From contig JAJRPN010000031.1 in assembly GCA_024280755.1 (NCBI GenBank), positions 62,001 to 126,000 on the forward strand: a stretch of 64,000 nt of DNA, given 5' to 3'. Each line of letters starts with the position of its first letter. Within the stretch, counting starts at the first letter, position 1. Both the position numbers and the translations under genes were made by a program. Shown here piece after piece: positions 1-7,437 of the stretch. A model generated the notes under the pieces. The model saw nothing but the letters and a program-made list of their open reading frames with translations. It was not told the DNA's origin and ran no database searches. Origin of the DNA: Planctomycetota bacterium (GTDB lineage Bacteria; Planctomycetota; Phycisphaerae; Phycisphaerales; UBA1924).

Positions 1-1
1 T

Positions 2-763
2 GCACCAGGGTATCAAGGCCCGGGTGCATATCGCCCGATCCCGAGCCCGGCCCAGCAGAGCATTGTTCAGCCAGGGCACGCCGAGGGACATATCCCATTC
101 AAAGGCATCCGCCGAACGATCGCCAATCGCTTGCGTGAATCAGTCAACACCGCAGTCCACTTCACCGTGATGGACGAAGCAGATGTCACCGCGATCGACG
201 CACTCCGCAAAGAAGTGACGGCACAAACCGGCGTAAAAATCAGCTTCTTGCCGTTCGTCTGTGCTGCAGTGTCGAAGGCACTCGCCGGTCACTTCGGTGC
301 GATGAACGCCATCGTCGATGAGACCAAAGAAGAGATCGTGCAATACAGTGCGGTGAATCTCGGCATCGCAACCGATACCGAGAATGGCTTGATGGTACCT
401 GTCATCCGCGATGCAGATCGCATGAACATCGTCGAGATGGCTCAAGCGATTTCTGCCATCGCCGCCAGCGCACGCGATCGTTCGATCCCGCGTGATCAGC
501 TCATGGGCTCGACCTTTACGATCTCAAATGTTGGCTCGCACGCGGGCAAGTTTGCGACCCCTGTGATCAACACCCCCGAGGTTGCGATTCTTGCCGTCGG
601 CAAAGCCTACGACGGCGTGGTTGTCCGCGATGGCCAAGCCATGGTCGGCAAGATCATGCCTTTGTCCTTGGCGTGCGATCATCGCGTTGTCGATGGTGCA
701 ACCGCAGCATTGGCCTTAGCCGAGATTGTAGAATCATTGCAGAATCCTGAATCACTGCTTTAA
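2..763 (+). CDS. 2-oxoacid dehydrogenase complex E2 (dihydrolipoyl acyltransferase), 5' truncated
   Basis: Only the C-terminal part is in the window: the frame is open from base 2, so the gene starts upstream. The protein transfers an acyl group from lipoamide to CoA in a 2-oxoacid dehydrogenase complex. The visible part starts with a Pro/Ala/Gly-rich linker, then the trimeric catalytic domain (opening IPFKGIRRTIANRLRES). The active-site motif DHRVVDG, with catalytic His and Asp, lies about 30 residues before the end. The lipoyl and E1/E3-binding domains are outside the window, so the substrate (pyruvate, branched-chain or 2-oxoglutarate) cannot be settled. The thiolase 7 bp downstream and the nearby amino-acid catabolic operon make a branched-chain or acyl-CoA role plausible (inference). 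Confidence 0.9.
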   Translation, partial: APGYQGPGAYRPIPSPAQQSIVQPGHAEGHIPFKGIRRTIANRLRESVNTAVHFTVMDEADVTAIDALRKEVTAQTGVKISFLPFVCAAVSKALAGHFGAMNAIVDETKEEIVQYSAVNLGIATDTENGLMVPVIRDADRMNIVEMAQAISAIAASARDRSIPRDQLMGSTFTISNVGSHAGKFATPVINTPEVAILAVGKAYDGVVVRDGQAMVGKIMPLSLACDHRVVDGATAALALAEIVESLQNPESLL

Positions 764-770
764 GGCGATC

Positions 771-1979
771 ATGATGCAAAGAAGAGCCGCTGTTGTTTGT
801 GCCCTGCGTACCCCGATCGGAAGATACGGCGGCTCGCTGTCGTCTGTCCGACCCGATGATCTCGCTGCCCATGTGATCCGCAGTGTCGTCGAGCAATCAA
901 AGATCGATCCAGCCCTCATCGACGAGGTGTACATGGGCGCAGCGAACCAATCCGGCGAAGACAACCGCAATGTAGCACGCATGGCCGGCTTGTTGGCAGG
1001 CTTGCCCGAAACGGTTCCTGGATCAACTGTCAATCGATTGTGCGCTTCAGGACTCGACGCGATCAACATCGCAGCTCGGATGATCGAAGCAAACCATGGC
1101 GACATCTTCATCGCCGGCGGCGTCGAATCCATGAGCCGAGCGCCATATGTACTGAGTAAATCAGAAACCCCGTTCGGGCGGACGCAAGAAATCTATGACA
1201 CCTCGATCGGGTGGCGATTCATCAATCCAAAGTTGTCGGCGATTCATCACCCATTCCCGATGGGTGAGACCGCCGAGAATGTTGCACGCAAGTACAACAT
1301 CTCACGCGAAGACCAGGACCAGTTCGCGCTCTCAAGCCAGCACAAATGGGGCAAGGCACACGAACGAGGATTATTCAAAGACGAGATCGTTCCGGTATCA
1401 ATCCCACAACGCAAGGGCGATCCGATCATCGTTGATACCGACGAACACCCTCGCCCAGAAATGACCCTCGAAAAACTCGCCAAGCTCCGCCCGGTGTTCG
1501 CCAAAGATGATCAAGGGACCGTCACCGCGGGCAACTCGTCGGGTGTCAACGACGGCGCGTCCGCATTGCTCCTCGTCGAAGAATCAAAGGCCAAAGAACT
1601 CGGGCTTACGCCATTGGCGTTTGTCAGCATGAGCGCCTCGGCTGGTGTCGACCCGGCGTACATGGGCATCGGCCCAGTCCCCGCGATCCGCAAGGCGCTC
1701 GATCGTGCGAATCTGACACTTGAAGAGATCGATCTCATCGAACTCAACGAGGCATTCGCAGCACAATCCATTGCATGTGCCCGGGAACTCAACATCGATC
1801 AATCCAAGCTCAATGTCAAAGGCGGCGCGATCGCTGTCGGGCATCCGCTCGGTTGCAGTGGCGCACGCATCGCAACAACACTCATTCATGAGATGGTACG
1901 AACCGATGCCAAGCGCGGGCTTGCCTCGTTGTGTGTTGGTGTCGGGCAGGGGCTTGCGACTGTTTTCGTAAGAGACTAA
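771..1979 (+). CDS. Thiolase (acetyl-CoA acyltransferase)
   Basis: A 402-residue thiolase, the family's usual length. It cleaves a 3-oxoacyl-CoA with CoA, or condenses two acyl-CoAs. The nucleophilic Cys91 is in NRLCASG, the catalytic His358 in [11 protein letters not shown] and the second cysteine Cys388 in SLCVGVGQG. The ATG at 771 has an AAGGCG stretch as a weak ribosome site and lies just after the E2 stop, so the two genes are probably co-transcribed. Its TAA is directly followed by the stop codon of the convergent aminotransferase, with no intergenic base. The family includes acetoacetyl-CoA, 3-oxoadipyl-CoA and 3-ketoacyl-CoA thiolases; chain-length specificity cannot be read here. The neighbouring CoA-transferase could supply its substrate. 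Confidence 0.92.
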   Translation: MMQRRAAVVCALRTPIGRYGGSLSSVRPDDLAAHVIRSVVEQSKIDPALIDEVYMGAANQSGEDNRNVARMAGLLAGLPETVPGSTVNRLCASGLDAINIAARMIEANHGDIFIAGGVESMSRAPYVLSKSETPFGRTQEIYDTSIGWRFINPKLSAIHHPFPMGETAENVARKYNISREDQDQFALSSQHKWGKAHERGLFKDEIVPVSIPQRKGDPIIVDTDEHPRPEMTLEKLAKLRPVFAKDDQGTVTAGNSSGVNDGASALLLVEESKAKELGLTPLAFVSMSASAGVDPAYMGIGPVPAIRKALDRANLTLEEIDLIELNEAFAAQSIACARELNIDQSKLNVKGGAIAVGHPLGCSGARIATTLIHEMVRTDAKRGLASLCVGVGQGLATVFVRD

Positions 1980-3311
1980 TCAGCCCATCGCAACGAGTTT
2001 CTCGAAGCCGCTCTTGAGTGCTGCGACCAACGCATCAACTTCAACTTCGGTCATCGCTGTCGAGAGCGTTGCAGTGCAGGTATTGATCATCACCATGCCC
2101 TCATCAAAGAGATGATCGAGCAACACCAGCAGCTTCTTGTTTTCCTCTGGCGTGAGGTATGCTTCGCGGAAGTTGCGAGGCGGACTAGCCTTCATATGCA
2201 CACGGAACATTGCTCCGCCGCCGGTGACACATGCGGTGACGCCTGTCTCACGGATTGCTTCTTCGATCCCATCCATCGCCCGTTTGGCCAAGGCATTGAG
2301 CCGATCGACGGCTGGCTCATCGAACTTCTTCATCGCAACCAGCCCAGCGGTGATGCTGATCGGGTTGGCCGAGAATGTACCCGAGTGCGGGAACAAGAGT
2401 TTTTTCGATCGTGGATTGAGCACTTCCATCACATCAGATCGCCCAGCGACGGCACCGATCGGGAACCCGCCGCCGATCATTTTGCCCATCGCGGTGAGGT
2501 CCGCCGTGATGCCATAACGCGATTGCAAACCGGCGTGTTCGGTGCGGAAGGTGATGACTTCGTCAAGCACGAGCAGCGCGCCGTTGCGTGTGGTCCAGTC
2601 TCTGATAGCCGTCACAAACTCTTGATCCGCAGGACGCAACCCCACTCGGTGAGGCATCAAATCCAACAAAACACACGCGAGTTCATCGGCATGCTCATCA
2701 AGAATCGTGATCGCACGCTCAGGATCATTGAACGGAATAATCACCACATCATTGAGTGCCGACGCCGGCGTGCCATGCGCGAGCGGCACGCTCTTGGGAT
2801 GGTCGATTTCGCCCCAGGTTTCTGGATTCGGTGCTTGGCTCACCTCGGCGTAGTCATACCCGCCGTGATAGGCGCCTTCGACCTTGGCGATCTTTGCTCT
2901 GCCAGTAAACGCTCGCGATGCCTTGAGCATCACCATCAATGCTTCGGTACCAGAGTTCACGAATCGGATCTTCTCGAAGCCCGGGTTTCGATCACACAGA
3001 AGCTCGGCATAATCAACCTCAACCTCGGTCGCCATCGTGAACGCAGAGCCCTTGCCCAGTTGCTCGGTGACGGCTGCGACCACATCGGGATCAGCATGCC
3101 CATGAATCAGCGAAGCCATGTTGTTGGCAAAGTCGATCCGCGTCACACCTTCGATGTCGGTCAATCGACACCCAGCACCAAAATCTGCATACAACGGATG
3201 CGGGTCGCGCAATACGGTGTTTCGGCTTACTCCACCGGCAAGGACTTTGAGTGCTCGTTCATAAAGGGCTGCGCTTTTGCTCACTTCACTTTGCGTATTC
3301 ATTGTTTGCAT
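1980..3311 (-). CDS. Class III PLP aminotransferase (glutamate-1-semialdehyde aminomutase-like)
   Basis: A 443-residue fold-type I class III aminotransferase. The PLP lysine is Lys277 in AMGKMIGGGFPIGA, the cofactor aspartate Asp250 in LVLDEVITFR, and the phosphate-binding NSGTEA lies at about 119-124. It resembles HemL and related GSAM-like aminotransferases, but its place as last gene of an aminomutase/CoA-transferase operon argues for a catabolic role on a beta- or omega-amino acid rather than tetrapyrrole synthesis (inference). It follows the CoA-transferase B gene by 23 bp. The first ATG (3311) has no clear ribosome site; a second ATG at 3302 is preceded by GGAT and could be the real start. 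Confidence 0.85.
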   Translation of the reverse strand: MQTMNTQSEVSKSAALYERALKVLAGGVSRNTVLRDPHPLYADFGAGCRLTDIEGVTRIDFANNMASLIHGHADPDVVAAVTEQLGKGSAFTMATEVEVDYAELLCDRNPGFEKIRFVNSGTEALMVMLKASRAFTGRAKIAKVEGAYHGGYDYAEVSQAPNPETWGEIDHPKSVPLAHGTPASALNDVVIIPFNDPERAITILDEHADELACVLLDLMPHRVGLRPADQEFVTAIRDWTTRNGALLVLDEVITFRTEHAGLQSRYGITADLTAMGKMIGGGFPIGAVAGRSDVMEVLNPRSKKLLFPHSGTFSANPISITAGLVAMKKFDEPAVDRLNALAKRAMDGIEEAIRETGVTACVTGGGAMFRVHMKASPPRNFREAYLTPEENKKLLVLLDHLFDEGMVMINTCTATLSTAMTEVEVDALVAALKSGFEKLVAMG

Positions 3312-3334
3312 CCATTATGATTCTGAAATCATGA

Positions 3335-3994
3335 TTAAGAAATCGGCAACAACTCTGCGCCGGTTCGTTCCTGGACATACTCAAAATCAACACCCGGACT
3401 CAACTCGACGAGTTGGAACCCTTGCTCGGTGATATCAATCACCGCGAGATCCGTGTACACACGCGAAATCACACCAACACCTGTCAATGGAAAAGTGCAC
3501 TTCTCAACGAGCTTTGGGTCGCCGTGCTTGGTGCAGTGCTGGGTGATGACGAACACCGACTTGACACCCGCAACCAGATCCATCGCGCCGCCAACCGCCG
3601 GGATGGCTCCGGGTTTGCCGGTCGACCAGTTGGCCAGGTCACCACTCTTAGAAACCTGCATTGCGCCCAGCACACATAGATCGATATGCCCGCCTCGGAT
3701 CATTGAAAAACTGTCGGCATGATGAAAAAACGCCGCCCCTGGGTTCGCGGTCACTTGTCGCTTGCCCGCATTGATCAGTTCGAGATCACCTTCGCCCTCT
3801 TCGGGCGATGGGCCCATACCAAGAAGCCCGTTCTCGGTGTGATAAATCAGCGTGTGCCCATCGGGGACAAACTTTGTGACGAGTTCGGGGATACCAATGC
3901 CAAGATTGACATAGGAGCCGTTGGGAATATCTTGGGCGAGTCGCTTGGCCATCTCTTCGCGGGTTCGTCCGATGATTTGAACTTGCTCACTCAT
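3335..3994 (-). CDS. 3-oxoacid CoA-transferase subunit B
   Basis: The 219-residue beta subunit of a family I CoA-transferase (AtoA/ScoB type). It carries the catalytic glutamate that forms the CoA thioester, Glu54 in YHTENGLLGMG, and the expected NLGIGIP motif at about residues 30-36. With subunit A it would activate a 3-oxo acid such as acetoacetate using succinyl-CoA or acetyl-CoA. Its ATG overlaps the stop of subunit A by four bases (ATGA at 3991-3994), so translation is probably coupled. Length matches the family. The exact oxo acid is not determined by the sequence. Confidence 0.92.
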   Translation of the reverse strand: MSEQVQIIGRTREEMAKRLAQDIPNGSYVNLGIGIPELVTKFVPDGHTLIYHTENGLLGMGPSPEEGEGDLELINAGKRQVTANPGAAFFHHADSFSMIRGGHIDLCVLGAMQVSKSGDLANWSTGKPGAIPAVGGAMDLVAGVKSVFVITQHCTKHGDPKLVEKCTFPLTGVGVISRVYTDLAVIDITEQGFQLVELSPGVDFEYVQERTGAELLPIS

Positions 3995-4701
3995 GGGTAG
4001 GATACTCCTGCTGTGACCAGTTGCGATTCAAACACCGGACTCGCAACTTCAACCACACGATTCACGAAGATCCCCGGCGTCACCACCGCCTCTGGATCAA
4101 TCTCGCCCGGCTCGACCACTTTGTTCACCTGAACAATCGCAACCTTCGCCGCCATCGCCATGATGGGACCAAAGTTGCGTGCGGTTTTGTTATACACAAT
4201 GTTGCCGTGGGTGTCGGCGACTCGTCCTTTAATGAACGCAAAGTCTGCCTTGAGCCCGTGCTCCATCAAATAATCCTGCCCATTGAATAAACGAGTTTCT
4301 TTGCCCTCAGCCAAAGGCGTACCGACCGCTGCGGGCGTGAAAAACGCAGGAATCCCTGCACCGCCTGCACGGATACGCTCAGCGAGCGTCCCCTGAGGCA
4401 CAAGCTCAAGCTCGATCTTGCCATTGTTGTACAGATCAGGAAACACCGTCGAGTTGGCCGTCCGTGGGAACGAACAAATGATCTTGGACACCCGTTCAGC
4501 TTTGAGCAAAGCCGCGAGCCCGACCTCGCCCGAACCAGTATTGTTACTGGCAATCGTCAGGTCCTTAGCACCCTGATCGATCAGCGCATGGATCAACTCG
4601 ATCGGGCTGCCGGCTTCGCCGAACCCGCCGATCATGATCGTCGCGCCGTCGAACACATCCTTGACTGCCTCGGCGGCACTCGTGACTTGCTTGTTGATCA
4701 T
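3991..4701 (-). CDS. 3-oxoacid CoA-transferase subunit A
   Basis: The 236-residue alpha subunit of a family I CoA-transferase (AtoD/ScoA type). The CoA-binding glycine loop is visible as MIGGFGEAGSP at about residues 21-31, followed by NNTGSGEVG. It pairs with the overlapping downstream subunit B. The gene starts 10 bp after the KamA-family gene ends, so all four minus-strand genes from 6130 down to 1980 look like one transcript. The context, an aminomutase before and an aminotransferase after, suggests that the complex activates a 3-oxo acid made by transamination of a beta-amino acid (inference). Confidence 0.92.
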   Translation of the reverse strand: MINKQVTSAAEAVKDVFDGATIMIGGFGEAGSPIELIHALIDQGAKDLTIASNNTGSGEVGLAALLKAERVSKIICSFPRTANSTVFPDLYNNGKIELELVPQGTLAERIRAGGAGIPAFFTPAAVGTPLAEGKETRLFNGQDYLMEHGLKADFAFIKGRVADTHGNIVYNKTARNFGPIMAMAAKVAIVQVNKVVEPGEIDPEAVVTPGIFVNRVVEVASPVFESQLVTAGVSYP

Positions 4702-4711
4702 GATGTTCTTT

Positions 4712-6130
4712 CTAATCGTTCTCTTTGGTCACACGGGTGTAATCATACAGCCCCGCTTCGTCAAACAAGACACGATCTTCATAATCATCGAACCATGCCG
4801 CTTCAGGATTGCGCCCAACGATACACACCTTGCCACGATCTGGAGCACTTGCAGCGTTCCGAAGAAGCTTAAAGATCACCACACCGTTTTCACTTCCAGC
4901 AAGCCCAGGGATCGGCTCGTTGGTGACCGCAACAATTTCTGTCTTCCCCTTGTAATGCGTAATCGAAAGTTTCGCATGGTTTTCAACACCCGACAAACCT
5001 TTTTGCGATTCGTTGAGGATGCGCCAAGATTCTTCCATCGGGATATTGAACGCTTTGTACGCGATGATGTCGCGTCCACAGAAGAAGTAATGGTTGTCCG
5101 CACCAATGCGCTTCATCTCGCGTTGCATGATCCGAATCGCTTCGACATTGTCATTGATGTCCTTAATGATCGGCGTCTGGTTCTCAACCGTAATCCATCC
5201 ACGATCGAGCAAGCTTCGCATCGCTCTTCCGGTCTCAGGGACCCAAACGAAGAAACCATTGTCATCCTTGACATAGTCGCTCTCGCTGGTCTTTGCAATG
5301 AACTCGTCTGGATGCTCGAAGTGAACCATGAAGTGCATGCCGACTTCTGGGTAGGCTTCATGGAAGCCGTCGAGCATGGCGAAGAATGTATCGTCGAACC
5401 GCTGGGGATAGAACGCCATTTCTTTGGTGCCGACACGGATCGATTCGATCCCAGCTTCAGCCAAAGCAGAGAACCACGCCGCGAGTTTGGCATTGTTGAG
5501 CACCATCGGATCACCGCCCGAGAGCAGGATCTCGCGGAGTTTTTCGCGTCCACAGACTGGATGGCACCCGCCATTGTCTTTCACAGCATTGTTAAACTCA
5601 TGGATATACGCAACAATCTCAGGAATCTTGGCGAGTCCCTTCTTGGCAACGGTGCCATCGGCTCGGGCCACTTCCTTGCGGGCAATAAGCTCTTCGCGAT
5701 AGCAGAATCGACAATGCGCCGAGCATGTCGAGACCACATACATCAAGCCCATTTCATATTTATGCAACAGCCCTTCGACGGGCGAGTAGTCCATCTGGTT
5801 GCCCGGATCTTCTGAGCCGGCAAGGTCGAGTGTTTCATCTGGACTGGCCTTGACAAGCTTCTGGATCGGCAAACTATGGCGTGCGAGTTCGGCAAAGTGA
5901 CGCGTCACCTTCACAGGCATCCGAGACTCAACATCCCGATCAGTCTTCTTAAGCACGCTCAACTGGACAAGTTCATCCGAGCTATAAAAACTCTGGAGAT
6001 CCTCAGCCACGGTTTCCTTCAAGAACGGAGCGAGCCCGTTGATGATCTCACGCTCGTGACGCACATCCGTCACCGTGTCAAGAAACGCCTGCTCTTTTTC
6101 AGTTGGAACATATTTTGCTTTTTCAGACAT
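4712..6130 (-). CDS. KamA-family radical SAM aminomutase (lysine 2,3-aminomutase-like)
   Basis: A 472-residue radical SAM protein of the KamA family. The [4Fe-4S]/SAM cysteines are Cys136, Cys140 and Cys143 in STCSAHCRFCYR, and ILLSGGDPM follows as the usual SAM-binding GGD region. Family members move an alpha-amino group to the beta carbon using PLP. The start at 6130 is supported by GGAG 8 bases upstream. It is the first gene of the operon with CoA-transferase and aminotransferase. The C-terminal PLP region differs from lysine 2,3-aminomutases: the expected glycine-rich GGGGK motif appears as VENHAKLS, and the acidic residues that hold the lysine side chain are not evident. Family is confident; substrate is not. 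Glutamate, leucine or another amino acid are alternatives. Confidence 0.85.
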   Translation of the reverse strand: MSEKAKYVPTEKEQAFLDTVTDVRHEREIINGLAPFLKETVAEDLQSFYSSDELVQLSVLKKTDRDVESRMPVKVTRHFAELARHSLPIQKLVKASPDETLDLAGSEDPGNQMDYSPVEGLLHKYEMGLMYVVSTCSAHCRFCYREELIARKEVARADGTVAKKGLAKIPEIVAYIHEFNNAVKDNGGCHPVCGREKLREILLSGGDPMVLNNAKLAAWFSALAEAGIESIRVGTKEMAFYPQRFDDTFFAMLDGFHEAYPEVGMHFMVHFEHPDEFIAKTSESDYVKDDNGFFVWVPETGRAMRSLLDRGWITVENQTPIIKDINDNVEAIRIMQREMKRIGADNHYFFCGRDIIAYKAFNIPMEESWRILNESQKGLSGVENHAKLSITHYKGKTEIVAVTNEPIPGLAGSENGVVIFKLLRNAASAPDRGKVCIVGRNPEAAWFDDYEDRVLFDEAGLYDYTRVTKEND

Positions 6131-6141
6131 CAACTCAACTC

Positions 6142-6196
6142 CATTATAATGACGACAAAGACCATGCTGCTCTGAAACAATGCGTACACTACGCAT
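6142..6196. promoter_or_regulatory. Divergent promoter/operator between the kamA operon and rpiR
   Basis: The 103-bp gap between two divergent start codons contains a perfect inverted repeat, ATGCGTA-CAC-TACGCAT, at 6180-6196, and a palindromic CATTATAATG at 6142-6151 that contains a TATAAT-like -10 box read on the minus strand. RpiR-type regulators bind palindromic operators next to their own genes, so the 17-nt repeat is the best operator candidate. No convincing -35 box is seen. Confidence 0.5.
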
Positions 6197-6233
6197 GAAG
6201 GATTGTAATACACTGAACACTCTCGTGCTACCC

Positions 6234-7079
6234 ATGTCCATAAAAGATTTCATCGCAGCCGCCAGCGAAAAGCTGACACCCACCGAGCGACGCATCGCCG
6301 AGCTGGTCCTCAATGACCCAACCCTGATCGCCTTCGGCACCGTATCGGACCTCGCAAATCGAGCCGGCACCAGCAGACCTTCTATCGTCAGATTCGCCAC
6401 TAAGCTTGGATTCGATGGGTATACCGATCTCCAAAGCTGGATTCGCAATCAGTTATCACTCCAACTCTCGAGCCCAAGCCAAAGAATCCGTCAGCAAGAT
6501 GGCACCACCACCCCGGTGCGCTCAGCGATCAAAGAGGCCATCGACCAAGCATTCGCCGCCCTCGATGAACAACGCCTGCTCGCACTCGCCACCCCCATCG
6601 CCGCCGCAAAGAATGTATGGATTCTCTCCGGCGAGACCTCCATGGCCGGCGCGTATGTCCTCCATAGCGGACTCACCATGATCCGTCCCGATGTCCATTT
6701 AGTCGTCGAACACTCGACCGGACGCGAACTAAGCAGCGCAGCCCCAGGCGACACCGCCGTTGTGTTTGATTTCGCACGCTACCGCCGAAACTCGATCACC
6801 ACCGCCCGCGCCCTCGAACAACTCGGCGTCACCATCGTCGCCATCACCGACGGCCCACTCTCCCCACTCGCCTCGCTGACTCAAACCTGGTGCGAACTCA
6901 ACATCCCCGCCGTCGGCCCGTTCGATAGCTCCATCCCCGCCGTGATGGCTGCCGAACTCCTCGTCGCCCAAGTCGTCCACCAACTCGGCGACCAAGCCCG
7001 CCAAAGGATCGACCGATTAGAGTCCCTCTGGCAAGCCACCGACACCTTCCTCAACTACACCCCAAGACCAGATCGGTGA
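6234..7079 (+). CDS. RpiR-family transcriptional regulator (HTH + SIS)
   Basis: A 281-residue regulator. The N-terminal HTH_6 domain (about 1-75) shows the family pattern LTPTERRIAELVLNDP and the recognition region SRPSIVRFATKLGFDGY. The second half (about 105-260) is a SIS sugar/effector-binding domain with WILSGETSMAGAYVL. The ATG at 6234 was chosen because family members begin shortly before the LTPxE motif; upstream in-frame ATGs, including 6180, would put the palindromic operator inside the coding region. No clear ribosome site precedes it. It is divergent from the kamA operon and is its likely regulator. SIS domains usually bind phosphosugars, so the effector here is unknown. Confidence 0.88.
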   Translation: MSIKDFIAAASEKLTPTERRIAELVLNDPTLIAFGTVSDLANRAGTSRPSIVRFATKLGFDGYTDLQSWIRNQLSLQLSSPSQRIRQQDGTTTPVRSAIKEAIDQAFAALDEQRLLALATPIAAAKNVWILSGETSMAGAYVLHSGLTMIRPDVHLVVEHSTGRELSSAAPGDTAVVFDFARYRRNSITTARALEQLGVTIVAITDGPLSPLASLTQTWCELNIPAVGPFDSSIPAVMAAELLVAQVVHQLGDQARQRIDRLESLWQATDTFLNYTPRPDR

Positions 7080-7184
7080 CTCTTAATCTGGGTGCCATGT
7101 AGGTGCCGTCCCCGGCTCCTGCATATCTTTGTAAGAATAAAAAACATGAAGGAGACTGCGTCACCTCCATGCCACCCAACTCTT

Positions 7185-7344
7185 TTCGCCTCCCCCACGC
7201 TTGTGGGGGAGGTGCCGAACGCAGTGAGGCGGAGGGGGTCTTTCTACTCTTTTCTCTCACTGCACCCAGCGCAAACACACCACCAAAGACCCCCTCCGTC
7301 CGCGGAGACGCGGCCACCTCCCCCGGAGGCCCGGGGGAGGCGAA
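7185..7344. repeat. Intergenic palindromic repeat element, copy 1
   Basis: About 160 bp with outer arms TTCGCCTCCCCC and GGGGGAGGCGAA, local hairpins at each end (CCTCCCCCAC/GTGGGGGAGG and a CCTCCCCC/GGGGGAGG stem), and a central pair GGAGGGGGTCTT/AAGACCCCCTCC. The same architecture recurs at 19199-19380 and 28992-29134. It fills most of the gap between rpiR and the DUF4041 gene and codes for nothing evident. Upstream, at 7085-7097, lies a half copy of the CTGGGTGCCA motif also seen at 18081; nothing else is recognised in 7080-7437. Confidence 0.85.
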
Positions 7345-7437
7345 TCGATAAAAAATTTGATCCACCTCCGGGTGCCCTTACTCGCCGTCCTCGTCGCAGT
7401 GAGGTCTTCTCTTTATCTCACACTAGATCCCCGATGA

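Noticed and set aside
2112-3320. 402-codon plus-strand frame opposite the class III aminotransferase
   Set aside because: It is the antisense shadow of a well-supported gene; its translation has no domain and unusual composition (many His, Cys, Arg).
4634-5815. 393-codon plus-strand frame opposite the KamA-family gene
   Set aside because: Antisense shadow; no recognisable domain and the opposite strand has intact radical-SAM motifs.
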